Assembly: GCF_012769535.1 (NCBI RefSeq)
Contig: NZ_CP046565.1
Location: 1,130,501-1,194,500 of the forward strand
Direction: 5' to 3'
Length of the DNA stretch: 64,000 bases
Source of the DNA: Methylococcus geothermalis
GTDB lineage: Bacteria; Pseudomonadota; Gammaproteobacteria; Methylococcales; Methylococcaceae
In this document: positions 10,649-21,884 of the stretch, piece by piece
Numbering within the stretch: the first letter of the stretch is position 1
Layout of the letters: each line of letters begins with the position of its first letter
Notes under the pieces: generated by a model
Told to the model about the DNA's origin: nothing
Databases searched by the model: none
The model's input: only the letters and a program-made list of their open reading frames with translations
Translations under genes and position numbers: made by a program

Positions 10649-11364
10649 GCGTTACCTGAAGAGATGGGGAATTGACTGGGCGATTTTACCAGTTGACGCG
10701 TGTCCGACTAATTTCCTAGTTCCTTACTCGGGTGTCAATCCCCGAATCCTGTCGCCCGAAGCCATCGAAGAATCCGTTTCCGGCCCCTGCTGATGCGCTG
10801 TGGCGCATGCATGACAAGGGCTGCGCCAGCTTGGCACGGCCTTGGCCTCATCGGCATCGCCGTTCCGGTGGGGCCGGATGACATCTCGTTCCTGCGCGGG
10901 TCATGACGCAGGAATCCCAGGTCTGGTGCTGTTCACGGCGATGATTTTTCCGGGGGAATGGCGGGCGGCGGTCGTGCGTTGCCTGGCGGCGCGGCTGATC
11001 CCGCCATCGAGCTTCCCCCTAGGGCGCCGGCCTGATGGCGGTCCTGACCTCCGCGACGGACTCGGAGACAAGCGACTGCGCCCATGTCGAAGTGCAGAAC
11101 ACGGCGCGGGTTCACAAGGTCTGGCACGTCGCCCTGCCGGTCGAGGGAACGGTGACCCGAGTGCGGAACGCCGTTTGTCAGGCCGGTGCTGCGCTGACGG
11201 TCGACGGCGACGGCTGGAACCGGGCGATACCGGTGGGCGGAGCGGCTCGTTTCGAAGACTGCCGCGCGCTGACCGGGTCCGGCATGGGCAGAGCGAGTGG
11301 CGCGGATTCACCGAATCCGGTTTAATCGCGGTTTTCCCGAATGACTCGTTTCGAGGATGTGCGT
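10649..11364. other. Gene-poor intergenic region of about 0.7 kb
   Basis: No gene is supported here. A plus-strand frame at 11035-11325 (96 codons, no recognisable domain, no clear ribosome site) and an arginine/proline/serine-rich minus-strand frame at 10901-11311 are both open, as expected by chance at this GC content. TTGACG at 10693-10698 resembles a -35 box but has no good -10 partner. The region could hold a decayed gene, a leader or a small RNA; the sequence alone does not decide. Confidence 0.4.
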
Positions 11365-11658
11365 ATGGACCTGGCTACCAAGGTGATGCTCTTAAGAATT
11401 CTGGTGGCATTCGCCGCCGTCTTTTTCGTCATCGGCATGATCATCAGCCTGATCAAGCCCAAGTGGGTGTTGTTCTGGGCGAAACGCCCGGACCGGCTGA
11501 CGGCGTCGGTGACGGTATCGTCGATCGCAATGCTGATGTTCATGGCCGGCTGGACCGGCATCGCCAAGCTCACGCTCAAACCGAAGGAGCCGCAGCAGCG
11601 GTACGAAGAGCAGCGTGGCTCCAGGGACGACCAGAACATGCTTCAGCTCAATCGCTGA
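11365..11658 (+). CDS. Small two-helix membrane protein of unknown function
   Basis: From ATG 11365 this encodes 97 residues with two predicted membrane helices (about 8-30 and 45-67) and a polar, charged tail containing KPKEPQQRYEEQRGS. GAGG at 11353-11356 lies seven to eight bases before this ATG; an upstream in-frame ATG at 11341 has no such site. I do not recognise a family. It lies just before oadG on the same strand, 136 bases apart, so it may be cotranscribed with the oxaloacetate decarboxylase genes. Confidence 0.6.
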   Translation: MDLATKVMLLRILVAFAAVFFVIGMIISLIKPKWVLFWAKRPDRLTASVTVSSIAMLMFMAGWTGIAKLTLKPKEPQQRYEEQRGSRDDQNMLQLNR

Positions 11659-11794
11659 ACCGAAGCGAGTTTTTCACCCTTCCCCTGATGTGCCGTCGAA
11701 GCGCGGAGGTGGACCGCACCGGCGGCGTAGTTCGACTTTCCCGCCGGAGCGCTTTATCATTCCGGCGTTTTTTCGCAAACCTGAAATTTCCCGC

Positions 11795-12064
11795 ATGGAA
11801 TCGTCGATCCCAGAGCTCTTGCTGGCCGGGAGCAGGCTCATGCTCATCGGCATGACCATCGTGTTCCTGTTTCTGGCGCTGTTGGTGGGAGTCATCCACG
11901 CGACGTCGCGGCTGCTCGGCCGTTATTCGCCGGAGGAGCCGATCGTGCTGAAGCCGGCGAGCACCGTACCCGTCAGGAATGTCGGGGGTGAGGACGAGGC
12001 GGAAATCGTCGCTGCGATCACGGCTGCGATCCACCGCTATCAAAACAAGCAAGGCACATTCTAA
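11795..12064 (+). CDS. oadG: Oxaloacetate decarboxylase gamma subunit
   Basis: The 89-residue protein has one N-terminal membrane helix (about residues 11-33, including [20 protein letters not shown]) followed by a short cytoplasmic tail, the standard plan of OadG, which anchors and assembles the Na+-pumping decarboxylase. The ATG at 11795 gives [17 protein letters not shown]; the longer upstream frame is not family-like. Eleven bases separate it from oadA. Confidence 0.85.
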   Translation: MESSIPELLLAGSRLMLIGMTIVFLFLALLVGVIHATSRLLGRYSPEEPIVLKPASTVPVRNVGGEDEAEIVAAITAAIHRYQNKQGTF

Positions 12065-12075
12065 GGAGTTTTTGC

Positions 12076-13872
12076 ATGGCAACCCCCTTGGGCATTACTG
12101 ACGTCGTCCTGCGCGATGCACATCAGTCCCTGTTGGCCACCCGCTTTCGTCTTGAGGACATGCTGCCGATCTGTCCCAAGCTGGACAAGGTCGGATTCTG
12201 GTCCTTGGAAGCCTGGGGCGGTGCGACCTTCGATGCCTGCATCCGCTATCTGGGTGAAGATCCGTGGGTGCGCCTGCGGGCCCTGAAGAAGGCCCTGCCG
12301 AACACCCGCCTGCAGATGCTGCTGCGGGGCCAGAACCTGCTGGGCTATCGCCATTACGCCGACGACGTGGTGGAAAAATTCGTGGAGCGTTCGGCTGAGA
12401 ACGGCGTCGACGTGTTCCGCATCTTCGACGCGCTCAACGACCTCCGCAACTTCGAAAAAGCCATCCGCGCCACGGTCGCCATGGGCAAGCATGCTCAGGG
12501 CGCGATTTCTTATACCGTCAGCCCGGTGCACACGATCGACATGTGGGTCGATTTGTCCAAGCGCCTGGAGGACATGGGCGCCCATTCGATTTGTATCAAG
12601 GACATGGCGGGCTTGCTCAAGCCTTACGTCGCCGAAGAGCTGGTCGGCCGCCTCAAGCAGGAAGTCGGCGTGCCGATCCACATGCAGTGCCATGCGACCA
12701 CCGGGCTGAGCACGGCAGCCATCGTGAAGGCGGTCGAGGCCGGTATCGACAACGTCGATACGGCGATTTCGTCGATGAGCATGACCTATGGCCACAGCCC
12801 CACCGAGGCCGTCGTGGCCATCTTCCAGGGGCGCGAGCGTGACACCGGTCTCGATATCCGCTTGCTGGAGGAAATCGCGGCCTATTTCCGCGAGGTCCGA
12901 AAGAAGTACGCCAAGTTCGAGGGCAGCCTCAAGGGTGTCGACAGCCGCATTCTGGTGGCGCAGGTGCCGGGTGGGATGCTCACCAACCTGGAGAGCCAGC
13001 TCAAGGAGCAGGGCGCGCTGGACCGCTTCGACGAAGTGATGCGGGAGATTCCGAAGGTCCGCGAGGATCTGGGCTTCATTCCGCTGGTGACGCCGACCTC
13101 GCAGATCGTCGGTACCCAGGCCGTGTTCAACGTGCTCGCAGGGGAGCGCTACAAGACCATCACCAAGGAAACCGCCGGTGTCCTGAGGGGCGAATACGGC
13201 GCCACCCCGGCGCCGGTCAATGCCGAACTGCAGTCCCGTGTGCTCAAAGGCGACGAGCCGATCACCTGCCGCCCCGCCGATCTCCTGGAGCCCGAGCTCA
13301 AGAAGCTGACGGACGAATTGAAGCGCCTGGCCAAGGAGCACGGCATCAAGCTTTCCTCCCCGCAGGTCGAGGACGTGCTGACCTACGCCCTGTTTCCCCA
13401 GGTCGGCTGGCGTTTCCTGCAGAATCGGGGCAATCCGGCGGCCTTCGAGCCGGCACCCGGCGCCGAGCCTGCCGCTCCCGTGGCCGCGGTGACCGGCGAG
13501 GCGGTGTCGCCCGATGGGGCCAGGCTGTACACGGTCACGGTCAACGGCCGCAGCTATCGGGTCGAGGTGGCTCCGGGCGGCGCCATCGGGGCGATCAATC
13601 CGGTGACCGGCGCCGCTTCGCCGTCCACGGCGGCACAGATTCTCGCTTCCCAGGTCGTCAGCGAATCGGTCAACGCGCCGATGGCGGGACATGTGCTGCG
13701 CATCAATGTCACGGAAGGGCAGAAGGTGGCCGAAGGTCAGGTGGTCGTCGTCATGGAGGCCATGAAAATGGAGACCGAGGTGAGGGCGCGCGGCGGCGGC
13801 GTCGTGGTGGGCATCGCCGTGAAGCCGGGCGATACCGTCAACACCGGCGACGTGCTGGTCACTCTGGGCTGA
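12076..13872 (+). CDS. oadA: Oxaloacetate decarboxylase alpha subunit (biotin carboxyltransferase)
   Basis: This 598-residue subunit moves the carboxyl group of oxaloacetate to biotin. It has the carboxyltransferase TIM-barrel opening [17 protein letters not shown], the metal-site segment [11 protein letters not shown], the conserved CT domain to about residue 460, an Ala/Pro-rich linker, and a C-terminal biotinyl domain with Lys564 in EAMKMET. SD sequence AAGGAG lies at 12063-12068. It works with the OadB membrane pump and OadG anchor, both encoded alongside, so the complex is complete. A pyruvate carboxylase B subunit would look similar, but the oadG and oadB partners decide it. Confidence 0.95.
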   Translation: MATPLGITDVVLRDAHQSLLATRFRLEDMLPICPKLDKVGFWSLEAWGGATFDACIRYLGEDPWVRLRALKKALPNTRLQMLLRGQNLLGYRHYADDVVEKFVERSAENGVDVFRIFDALNDLRNFEKAIRATVAMGKHAQGAISYTVSPVHTIDMWVDLSKRLEDMGAHSICIKDMAGLLKPYVAEELVGRLKQEVGVPIHMQCHATTGLSTAAIVKAVEAGIDNVDTAISSMSMTYGHSPTEAVVAIFQGRERDTGLDIRLLEEIAAYFREVRKKYAKFEGSLKGVDSRILVAQVPGGMLTNLESQLKEQGALDRFDEVMREIPKVREDLGFIPLVTPTSQIVGTQAVFNVLAGERYKTITKETAGVLRGEYGATPAPVNAELQSRVLKGDEPITCRPADLLEPELKKLTDELKRLAKEHGIKLSSPQVEDVLTYALFPQVGWRFLQNRGNPAAFEPAPGAEPAAPVAAVTGEAVSPDGARLYTVTVNGRSYRVEVAPGGAIGAINPVTGAASPSTAAQILASQVVSESVNAPMAGHVLRINVTEGQKVAEGQVVVVMEAMKMETEVRARGGGVVVGIAVKPGDTVNTGDVLVTLG

Positions 13873-13885
13873 GGCGGGCCGATCC

Positions 13886-15013
13886 ATGAACGGATTCGTC
13901 GAATTGTGGAGCAGCACCGGCCTGTCCAATTTCCAGTGGGGACAGGTCGTCATGATGACGGTCGGGTTCCTGCTCATCTACCTGGCCATCCGCAAGGGCT
14001 TCGAGCCTCTGCTGCTGCTGCCGATCGGGTTCGGCGCGGTGCTCAGCAACATTCCCGTGGCCGGGATCGCCGAAGAGGGAGGGCTGCTGTCCTATCTCTA
14101 TTTCGGCATCAAGTCCGGGATATTTCCGCTCTTGATCTTCATGGGCGTGGGAGCGATGACCGACTTCGGCCCCATGCTGGCCAATCCCAAGACACTCCTG
14201 CTGGGAGCGGCTGCCCAGTTCGGCATCTTCGGCACCCTGTTCGGCGCGCTGGCGCTGAACCTGGTACCCGGCCTGCAGTTCAGCTTCAAGGATGCCGCGG
14301 CCATCGCCATCATCGGCGGCGCGGACGGTCCAACCGCCATCTACGTCGCCTCCAGGCTGGCACCCGACCTGCTCGGGGCCATTGCCGTGGCGGCCTATTC
14401 CTATATGGCCCTGGTGCCGCTGATTCAGCCGCCGATCATGCGTGCCCTGACCACGCCGGAAGAACGTCTGATCGAGATGACCCAGTTGCGCGTCGTCGGC
14501 AAGACCGAGAAAGTCATTTTCCCGGTCGTGTTGCTGATCCTGACCGCCTTGCTGCTGCCGTCGGCCGCGCCCCTGATCGGCATGTTCTGCCTGGGTAACC
14601 TGATGCGCGAATGCGGCGTGGTCGAACGGCTGAGCAAAACGTCCCAGAACGAGCTGATCAACATCGTCACCATATTCCTGGGGCTTTCGGTCGGCTCCAA
14701 GCTGAGTGCGAATGCCTTCCTCCGGCCGGAGACCTTGGGGATCCTCGTGCTCGGCGCCATCGCCTTCGGCTTCGGCACGGCCTCCGGGGTGCTGATGGCG
14801 AAGCTGATGAACCGCTTCACTTCGCACCAGATCAACCCCCTGATCGGCGCGGCCGGTGTCTCCGCCGTCCCGATGTCGGCACGGGTGGCCAACAAGGTGG
14901 GCCAGGAGAGCAATCCCCACAACTTCCTCCTGATGCATGCCATGGGACCGAACGTGGCCGGCGTGATCGGCTCCGCCGTGGCCGCGGGCGTTCTGCTGGC
15001 GCTGGTGCAGTAA
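13886..15013 (+). CDS. oadB: Oxaloacetate decarboxylase beta subunit (Na+ pump)
   Basis: OadB decarboxylates carboxybiotin and couples this to Na+ export. The 375-residue protein is strongly hydrophobic with about nine to eleven membrane segments and shows family signatures including [48 protein letters not shown] (with the conserved Asp), and [20 protein letters not shown]. The gene order oadGAB is standard. In an aerobe the complex may help set the Na+ gradient or run pyruvate/oxaloacetate interconversion; direction in vivo cannot be told from sequence. Confidence 0.95.
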   Translation: MNGFVELWSSTGLSNFQWGQVVMMTVGFLLIYLAIRKGFEPLLLLPIGFGAVLSNIPVAGIAEEGGLLSYLYFGIKSGIFPLLIFMGVGAMTDFGPMLANPKTLLLGAAAQFGIFGTLFGALALNLVPGLQFSFKDAAAIAIIGGADGPTAIYVASRLAPDLLGAIAVAAYSYMALVPLIQPPIMRALTTPEERLIEMTQLRVVGKTEKVIFPVVLLILTALLLPSAAPLIGMFCLGNLMRECGVVERLSKTSQNELINIVTIFLGLSVGSKLSANAFLRPETLGILVLGAIAFGFGTASGVLMAKLMNRFTSHQINPLIGAAGVSAVPMSARVANKVGQESNPHNFLLMHAMGPNVAGVIGSAVAAGVLLALVQ

Positions 15014-15152
15014 ACGGCGTTTCCGCTTCCGGGCGCACGGGATGCCGCTGAAAACGGCGCCTGAAACCCGCTTTATTCCTAGCGGAATACTCGGAAAAGG
15101 CGGGGAGCTGATACACTTGGGCCATTCCCCTCATCCGAAACGCCGGCCGCGC

Positions 15153-17192
<2,040 letters not shown>

Positions 17193-17214
17193 TCCCACGT
17201 CTAGGCCCATGCGC

Positions 17215-17244
17215 TTGGCATGCATTGCCAAACTTGTGTATAAG
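17215..17244 (+). promoter_or_regulatory. Candidate sigma70 promoter for the ribA fusion gene
   Basis: TTGGCA at 17215-17220 and TATAAG at 17239-17244 are 18 bp apart. Transcription would begin near 17251, upstream of ATG 17327 and downstream of a possible TTG start at 17225, which supports the shorter protein. The leader of about 75 bases shows no FMN-riboswitch features that I can recognise. Confidence 0.45.
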
Positions 17245-17326
17245 CGTAGATTTTCATCTTGAGCGAAGCCTCGGATCGTCGGTTCCAGCGCCGCTCAGCC
17301 GCACTCTTTCGGAATTCACCGCCTGC

Positions 17327-18541
17327 ATGAAAACCCGGACTTCCTCCGTCGTTCACGCGCTCGTCAGCACCCGTCTTCCCAACCGCTTCGGCGATTTCGT
17401 CATCCACTGCTACGGCGGCGCCCAGGACGACAAGCAGCATCTGGCATTGGTGAAAGGTGAGGTCAGGGGGAGGGAGAATGTGCTGGCCCGCGTCCATTCC
17501 GAGTGCCTGACCGGCGACGTGTTCGGTTCCCGCCGCTGTGACTGCGGCGAACAGCTCGATCTGGCGCTGAGCGCAATCGGTGAGGCGGATTGCGGCGTGC
17601 TGCTGTATCTGCGCCAGGAAGGGCGCGGCATCGGCCTGGTGCAAAAGCTGCGGGCCTATAACCTCCAGGACGAGGGGCTGGATACGGTGGAGGCCAATCT
17701 GCGCCTGGGCCATCAGGCCGATGAGCGCGACTATTACGTGGCCGCGCGCATCCTGGAAGACCTGGGCGTGAAGAGCGTTCGGCTGATGACCAACAATCCC
17801 AAAAAGCTGGACGAACTGCGCCGCTACGGTATACCCATCGGCGCTCGGGTGCCGATCGAGGCGCCCAGTCATCCGGAGAACGTCCGTTACCTCCGGGCCA
17901 AGGTCGAGAAAATGTCGCATATGCTCTCGTTCGAGCGGAAGCGGCCCCGTTTTCCGTTCCTCGCTGCCCTGTTCGAACGCCTGGCTGAAGGCCCGCTTTC
18001 GCCCGGCCGGCCGTTCGTGACGCTGAGTCACGCCCAGAGCCTGGGCGGAGGGGACGCGCAGGTTTCCGGGCCGGAGGCGTGCGAGCTGTCCGCTGCCCTG
18101 CGGGCCGCTCATGATGCGGTATTGAAACCGGCCGGGCCGGCGCTGCGGCTCGCTTGGCACGATGGTTCGAAAGCGCCGGTGAGGCTCGCCCTGGCCGGCA
18201 CGCCGGCAACCGCCGGTGATGTCGTTGCGGTACCCGCGGACGCCCGAGGCGACATCGACCTTGCGGCAGCGTTGGCGGCGATCCTCGGTCTCGGGGTGCG
18301 TTCCCTCCTGGTCGACGGCGATGCAGGCTTGATCGGCCGTTTCCTCGAGGGTGCGCTGGCGGACTACTGCGTGATCACCGTCGTGCCCCAGTTTCGGGGC
18401 CAAACCGGGACCGGCGGTTCCGGGCTGGAATCCGCCAGGATCGCCGACTGCGGCTGTCAGCCGCTGGGTCGGGATCTGGTCGTGTACGGCCCGTTGCGCA
18501 TCGATGGCTCAGAAGCGCCGGCAATAACGCCCGCCGGTTGA
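17327..18541 (+). CDS. ribA: GTP cyclohydrolase II fused to a degenerate RibD reductase-like domain
   Basis: The N-terminal ~200 residues are a complete GTP cyclohydrolase II: zinc ligands Cys60, Cys71 and Cys73 in HSECLTGDVFGSRRCDCG, the LRQEGRGIGL motif, and the closing NVRYLRAKVEKMSHML. It converts GTP to the first riboflavin intermediate. Residues ~228-395 resemble the RibD C-terminal reductase domain: RPFVTLSHAQSLGG, SGPEACELSAALRAAHDAVL, GVRSLLVDGDAGLIGRFL, ITVVPQFRG. Expected features are changed: the Lys of 'TLK.A.SLDG' is Ser, 'SLDG' is 'SLGG', the 'VG.GT..aDdP.L' stretch is missing, and 'EGG' is 'DGD'. The second half is therefore probably not a normal reductase. Start choice is ATG 17327; a TTG at 17225 lies within the likely promoter. 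Confidence 0.88.
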   Translation: MKTRTSSVVHALVSTRLPNRFGDFVIHCYGGAQDDKQHLALVKGEVRGRENVLARVHSECLTGDVFGSRRCDCGEQLDLALSAIGEADCGVLLYLRQEGRGIGLVQKLRAYNLQDEGLDTVEANLRLGHQADERDYYVAARILEDLGVKSVRLMTNNPKKLDELRRYGIPIGARVPIEAPSHPENVRYLRAKVEKMSHMLSFERKRPRFPFLAALFERLAEGPLSPGRPFVTLSHAQSLGGGDAQVSGPEACELSAALRAAHDAVLKPAGPALRLAWHDGSKAPVRLALAGTPATAGDVVAVPADARGDIDLAAALAAILGLGVRSLLVDGDAGLIGRFLEGALADYCVITVVPQFRGQTGTGGSGLESARIADCGCQPLGRDLVVYGPLRIDGSEAPAITPAG

Positions 18542-18745
18542 CTCTGGCCGGTCATAGGGCGCCAAGGCCTGGACTTTCAACAGCCGCAGGGCGGTCCGGT
18601 CGCCATACCAGGCGCCGGAAGCGGGGTCCTGCCATTCGATGCGGTATGAGGTTGCTGAGGGGAGCTTTCGGCGTTTCCAGCCGCAGCCCCACAGCACCAG
18701 GAAGGTCTTGGCCTTGTGCAGGCGGCTTGCGATGGGCGTGGTCAT
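18509..18745 (-). CDS. Small conserved-looking hypothetical protein
   Basis: A 78-residue frame on the minus strand overlaps the last 33 bases of the ribA fusion gene tail to tail. From the second Met codon (18745) there is GGAGG eight bases upstream; a first ATG at 18751 is too close to it. The protein is balanced in composition, with RLHKAKTFLVLWGCGWKRR and YRIEWQDPASGAWYGDRTAL, unlike the Arg/Pro-rich shadows typical here. I do not recognise a family. The sequence up to the response-regulator gene (18746-18943) shows nothing else. Confidence 0.5.
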   Translation of the reverse strand: MTTPIASRLHKAKTFLVLWGCGWKRRKLPSATSYRIEWQDPASGAWYGDRTALRLLKVQALAPYDRPESTGGRYCRRF

Positions 18746-18943
18746 CGGCATGTCCTCCGGTCATCGGTGAGGTCGAAGCCGTTCCGTAGCGCGGGGTCCT
18801 TGCCCTGTATCCAGCATATCCCGTGCCGTCCCAGCCAAGCCTTGAAAATCATGGCCTAGGCGCCATCGAGGCCGTCGCTCGTGAAGTCATCGCACCCGAA
18901 TAGTGCGGCGATTTGTCGGAAATCCGACAAGGGCACGGGCGGA

Positions 18944-20341
18944 TCAGGCGGTTTCCTTGAGGCCGTATTTGCGGATGCGATAGCGCAACGTCTCGCGGGT
19001 GGCGCCCAGGGCCCGGGCCGCGGCGGTGACGTTGCCGCCATAGCGATCGAGCGTGGTGCGGATGATGTAGCAGTCCATGTCGTCCAGCGCCATGCTGCCG
19101 TCCAGGGGCAGCACGATGCACTCGGTTCCGGCCGGGACCGCGGGATGGGCCGGCGGAATGTTGAGCTGGCCGGGCAATTGCAGCCATTGCGTGGGGAATA
19201 CCGGGCCGTCGGCGAACAGCACGCAGCGCTCGATGACGTTGCGGAGTTCACGGACATTGCCGGGCCAGTCATAGGCCTTGAGCAGGCTCCAGGCGTCGTC
19301 GGGAATGACCTTCACCTGCTTTCCGGCTTTGGCGTTGAATTCCGCGATCAGCAATGGCACCAGTTCTTCCAGGTCCTGCTTGACCTGGCGCAGCGGCGGC
19401 AGTTGCAGCCGGAAAACGCTCAGCCGGTGAAAAAGGTCGCCGCGGAAGCTGCTGTTGCGCACCATATCTTCCAGGTCGCGGTTGCTGGCAGCCAGGATCT
19501 GGACATCGACGCTGATTTCCTTTTCCGAGCCCAGCCGGCGGATCTTGCGGTCTTCGATGGCCTTGAGCAGCTTGGCCTGCAGGTCGAGGTGCATTTCCCC
19601 GATCTCGTCCAGGAACAGGGTGCCGCCGTCGGCCTGTTCGATGAGTCCGCGATGGCGGCCGATGGCCCCGGTGAAGGCGCCGGCCTCGTGTCCGAACAGC
19701 TCGGATTCGAGCAGATCGTGGGGGAGCGCGGCGCAGTTGAGTTCGATCAACGGGTGCTGGGCGCGCTTGCCCGAATAATGCAGGATGCGCGCGACCAGTC
19801 CCTTGCCGGTGCCGCTCTCGCCGCCGATGATCAGCGCGCTGAAAGGCACCCGGGTGAGGCGCTCGAGCATGTCGCGCACTCGCTGCGCGGCTTCGCTGCG
19901 GCCGACATAGGCCTCGGGCGAATATCGGCGGTGCCGTTCCTGCGCCTGTTCGAGCAGGCGGCGCTGCGCCTGGGCGGAACGCGTGGCGCTGGCGACCACC
20001 AGGTCGAGGCGCTCGAGTTCGCAGGGTTTCTCCAGGAAGTCGTAAGCGCCCAGGCGCAGGGCGCGGACCGAATCCGGCACGCTGCCGTAGCCGGTCAGCA
20101 GCAGCCATTCCGAAGTGTTGCCTTGGCCGCGCATTTCCTCCATCAGGTCCAGCGCGTTGCCGTCCGGCAGACTGCGGTCGGAGAGCACCAGCAGGGGGTC
20201 GACCGCCTTCTTGGTGAACAGGTTGCGCGCCTCGGCCAAGGTCTTGGCCCAATCGACGTCCCAGCCGGCCCGTTCGTAATGCCGGACCAGTTCCGAGCCG
20301 AGCAGTTTCTCGTCTTCGATGATCAGCAAGCTATAGGCCAT
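18944..20341 (-). CDS. Sigma54-dependent response regulator, NtrC family
   Basis: The 465-residue protein has a receiver domain (acidic pair in IIEDE, phosphoacceptor Asp55 in VLSDRSLPDG, Thr in LLTGYG, Lys in LEKPCE), a central AAA+ domain with Walker A GGESGTGKG, the sigma54-contact motif GAFTGA, and Walker B GGTLFLDEIGE, and a Fis-type helix-turn-helix at the C terminus (GGNVTAAARALGATRETLRYRI). It should activate sigma54 promoters after phosphorylation by the kinase encoded just upstream, with which it overlaps by 11 bp. Targets are unknown; no -24/-12 promoter was found nearby. Confidence 0.93.
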   Translation of the reverse strand: MAYSLLIIEDEKLLGSELVRHYERAGWDVDWAKTLAEARNLFTKKAVDPLLVLSDRSLPDGNALDLMEEMRGQGNTSEWLLLTGYGSVPDSVRALRLGAYDFLEKPCELERLDLVVASATRSAQAQRRLLEQAQERHRRYSPEAYVGRSEAAQRVRDMLERLTRVPFSALIIGGESGTGKGLVARILHYSGKRAQHPLIELNCAALPHDLLESELFGHEAGAFTGAIGRHRGLIEQADGGTLFLDEIGEMHLDLQAKLLKAIEDRKIRRLGSEKEISVDVQILAASNRDLEDMVRNSSFRGDLFHRLSVFRLQLPPLRQVKQDLEELVPLLIAEFNAKAGKQVKVIPDDAWSLLKAYDWPGNVRELRNVIERCVLFADGPVFPTQWLQLPGQLNIPPAHPAVPAGTECIVLPLDGSMALDDMDCYIIRTTLDRYGGNVTAAARALGATRETLRYRIRKYGLKETA

Positions 20342-21812
20342 AAGTGGGTATTTCTCCGGCAGAAGCGGTGTGGCGCGGGATGATGAGCGTGCAGCAGGCG
20401 CCGCCCTGGCTGCGGTTGGCCAGATGCATCTGGCCGTTCACCTCGCGGATGAAGCGCTGCACCATGGCGAGGCCGAGGCCGGTTCCGCCCGGCCGGCCGG
20501 TTCCGAACGGCCGGACACCGTGTTTCAAAATTTCGTCCGAAAACCCGGGACCATTGTCGCAGACTTGGATGATCAATTGCTCGCCCTCGGTATGGACCTC
20601 GACGTCGATCTCGCCGGGCGCCGGGCCGATGGCTGCCGCGGCATTCAGGATCAGATTGAGCAGGGCTTGCCGCAAGCTGCCGTCCGGCAAGTGGCAGGTC
20701 AGCCCCTCGGGCACCTCGTAGTTCAGCGCGATATGGGAGGGAATCTGATAGCGCGTCAACGCAGTGAGGTCGCGAACTAGCGCGGCGAGGTTGAAGTCCC
20801 GGGCAGGCGCCGGCGTGTGCTGGCCCTGCGCGAGCAAGTCGTTGAGCAGCCTGGCCATCCGCTTGAGTTCGTCGATGATGAGATCAAGCCGCTCGGCCTG
20901 TTCCGGGTTGCTGACCTCATGCCGGAGGTTGGTGCAGCTCATTTGGATGCCCGCCAGCGGATTGCGCAATTCATGCGCGATGCCGGCGGCGAGTTCGCCC
21001 AGCGCAGCGAAGCGCTCGGCTCGCGCGAGGCTGTATTGCTGCTCGAGCAGGGCCTGGGTGGCCGAACGCACGTCCGCTTCCAAGGCCTCCGCATAACGCC
21101 GCTTGGTTTCCTGCAGTTCGGCGAGCTGGCCCACCATTTCGTTGTAGCTGGTGAAAACCGGCAGCAGCACCGGGTCCAGGTTGTGGGTGGCGATCGGCGA
21201 GAAATCCTCGATGGCGATGCGCGACAGCAGTTCCCGCAGATTCCGCAAGGGCTTCAGGATGCGGCGGGTGAGGAACAGCATGGTCACCAGCAGGATGGCG
21301 GCGAGCGTGAGGCTGGCCAGAGTGATCTCGCTGCGGGTATTGGTGCTGATGTCTTCCAGCAACTCTTCCCGGCGGGCGGTTTCCGCGTCCAGCATTTCGC
21401 TCATCACATGGAGCGCCAGCAGCAGGCGCGTTCGCCGCGGGCGCGCGCCCATCTGGCCGAGGAGAGGATCGGCGAGATAGCCTTCCACGATTTGGAGCTT
21501 GCGCGGCGTATCGGGATCGAAATGCTGGTCGGATTGGCGGAGCTGGTTGAGGTCGCGGGCCAGGGCATCGAAGCGTCCGGGCTGGATTGCTTTTTCATTG
21601 TCCTGCAACGAATCGGTCAGGGCCTTTTGAAGGTCCAGGCCGGTCTGCATGATGCGGTGGGCGTAATTGACGTGGGCGCGGATGGTCTCGAACCGGTCCA
21701 GGTTGCGCCAGATCATGCCCACCAGCACGGCAAGGATCAGCACGAGCAGGCCGAGCAGGGCCCAGCCGCGAAGCTGGGCCGCACGGTAGACCAGAGGTTT
21801 CACGACGGACAT
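20331..21812 (-). CDS. Sensor histidine kinase partnered with the NtrC-type regulator
   Basis: This 493-residue inner-membrane kinase has a helix near residues 16-35, an extracytoplasmic region of about 130 residues, a second helix near 167-186, a HAMP-like linker, a dimerisation/phosphoacceptor segment with His in AAGIAHELRNPLAG, and an ATPase domain with N box NLILNAAAAI, CDNGPGF and GTGLGLAMV. The gene precedes and overlaps the response-regulator gene, so both are made together. The sensed signal is not apparent. Its start lies 73 bases from the end of the SulP gene on the same strand. Confidence 0.93.
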   Translation of the reverse strand: MSVVKPLVYRAAQLRGWALLGLLVLILAVLVGMIWRNLDRFETIRAHVNYAHRIMQTGLDLQKALTDSLQDNEKAIQPGRFDALARDLNQLRQSDQHFDPDTPRKLQIVEGYLADPLLGQMGARPRRTRLLLALHVMSEMLDAETARREELLEDISTNTRSEITLASLTLAAILLVTMLFLTRRILKPLRNLRELLSRIAIEDFSPIATHNLDPVLLPVFTSYNEMVGQLAELQETKRRYAEALEADVRSATQALLEQQYSLARAERFAALGELAAGIAHELRNPLAGIQMSCTNLRHEVSNPEQAERLDLIIDELKRMARLLNDLLAQGQHTPAPARDFNLAALVRDLTALTRYQIPSHIALNYEVPEGLTCHLPDGSLRQALLNLILNAAAAIGPAPGEIDVEVHTEGEQLIIQVCDNGPGFSDEILKHGVRPFGTGRPGGTGLGLAMVQRFIREVNGQMHLANRSQGGACCTLIIPRHTASAGEIPTYGL

Positions 21813-21884
21813 GCGGAATAGGCGGGGAAGCGGGCATTATAGCCCAGACCCCGTGCCGTTCCAGGGCCCGCGCCTGCGCTGGCC

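Noticed and set aside
10901-11311. A 136-codon minus-strand frame in the gap before oadG
   Set aside because: Its Arg/Pro/Ser-rich composition, lack of ribosome site and lack of any family resemblance suggest chance.
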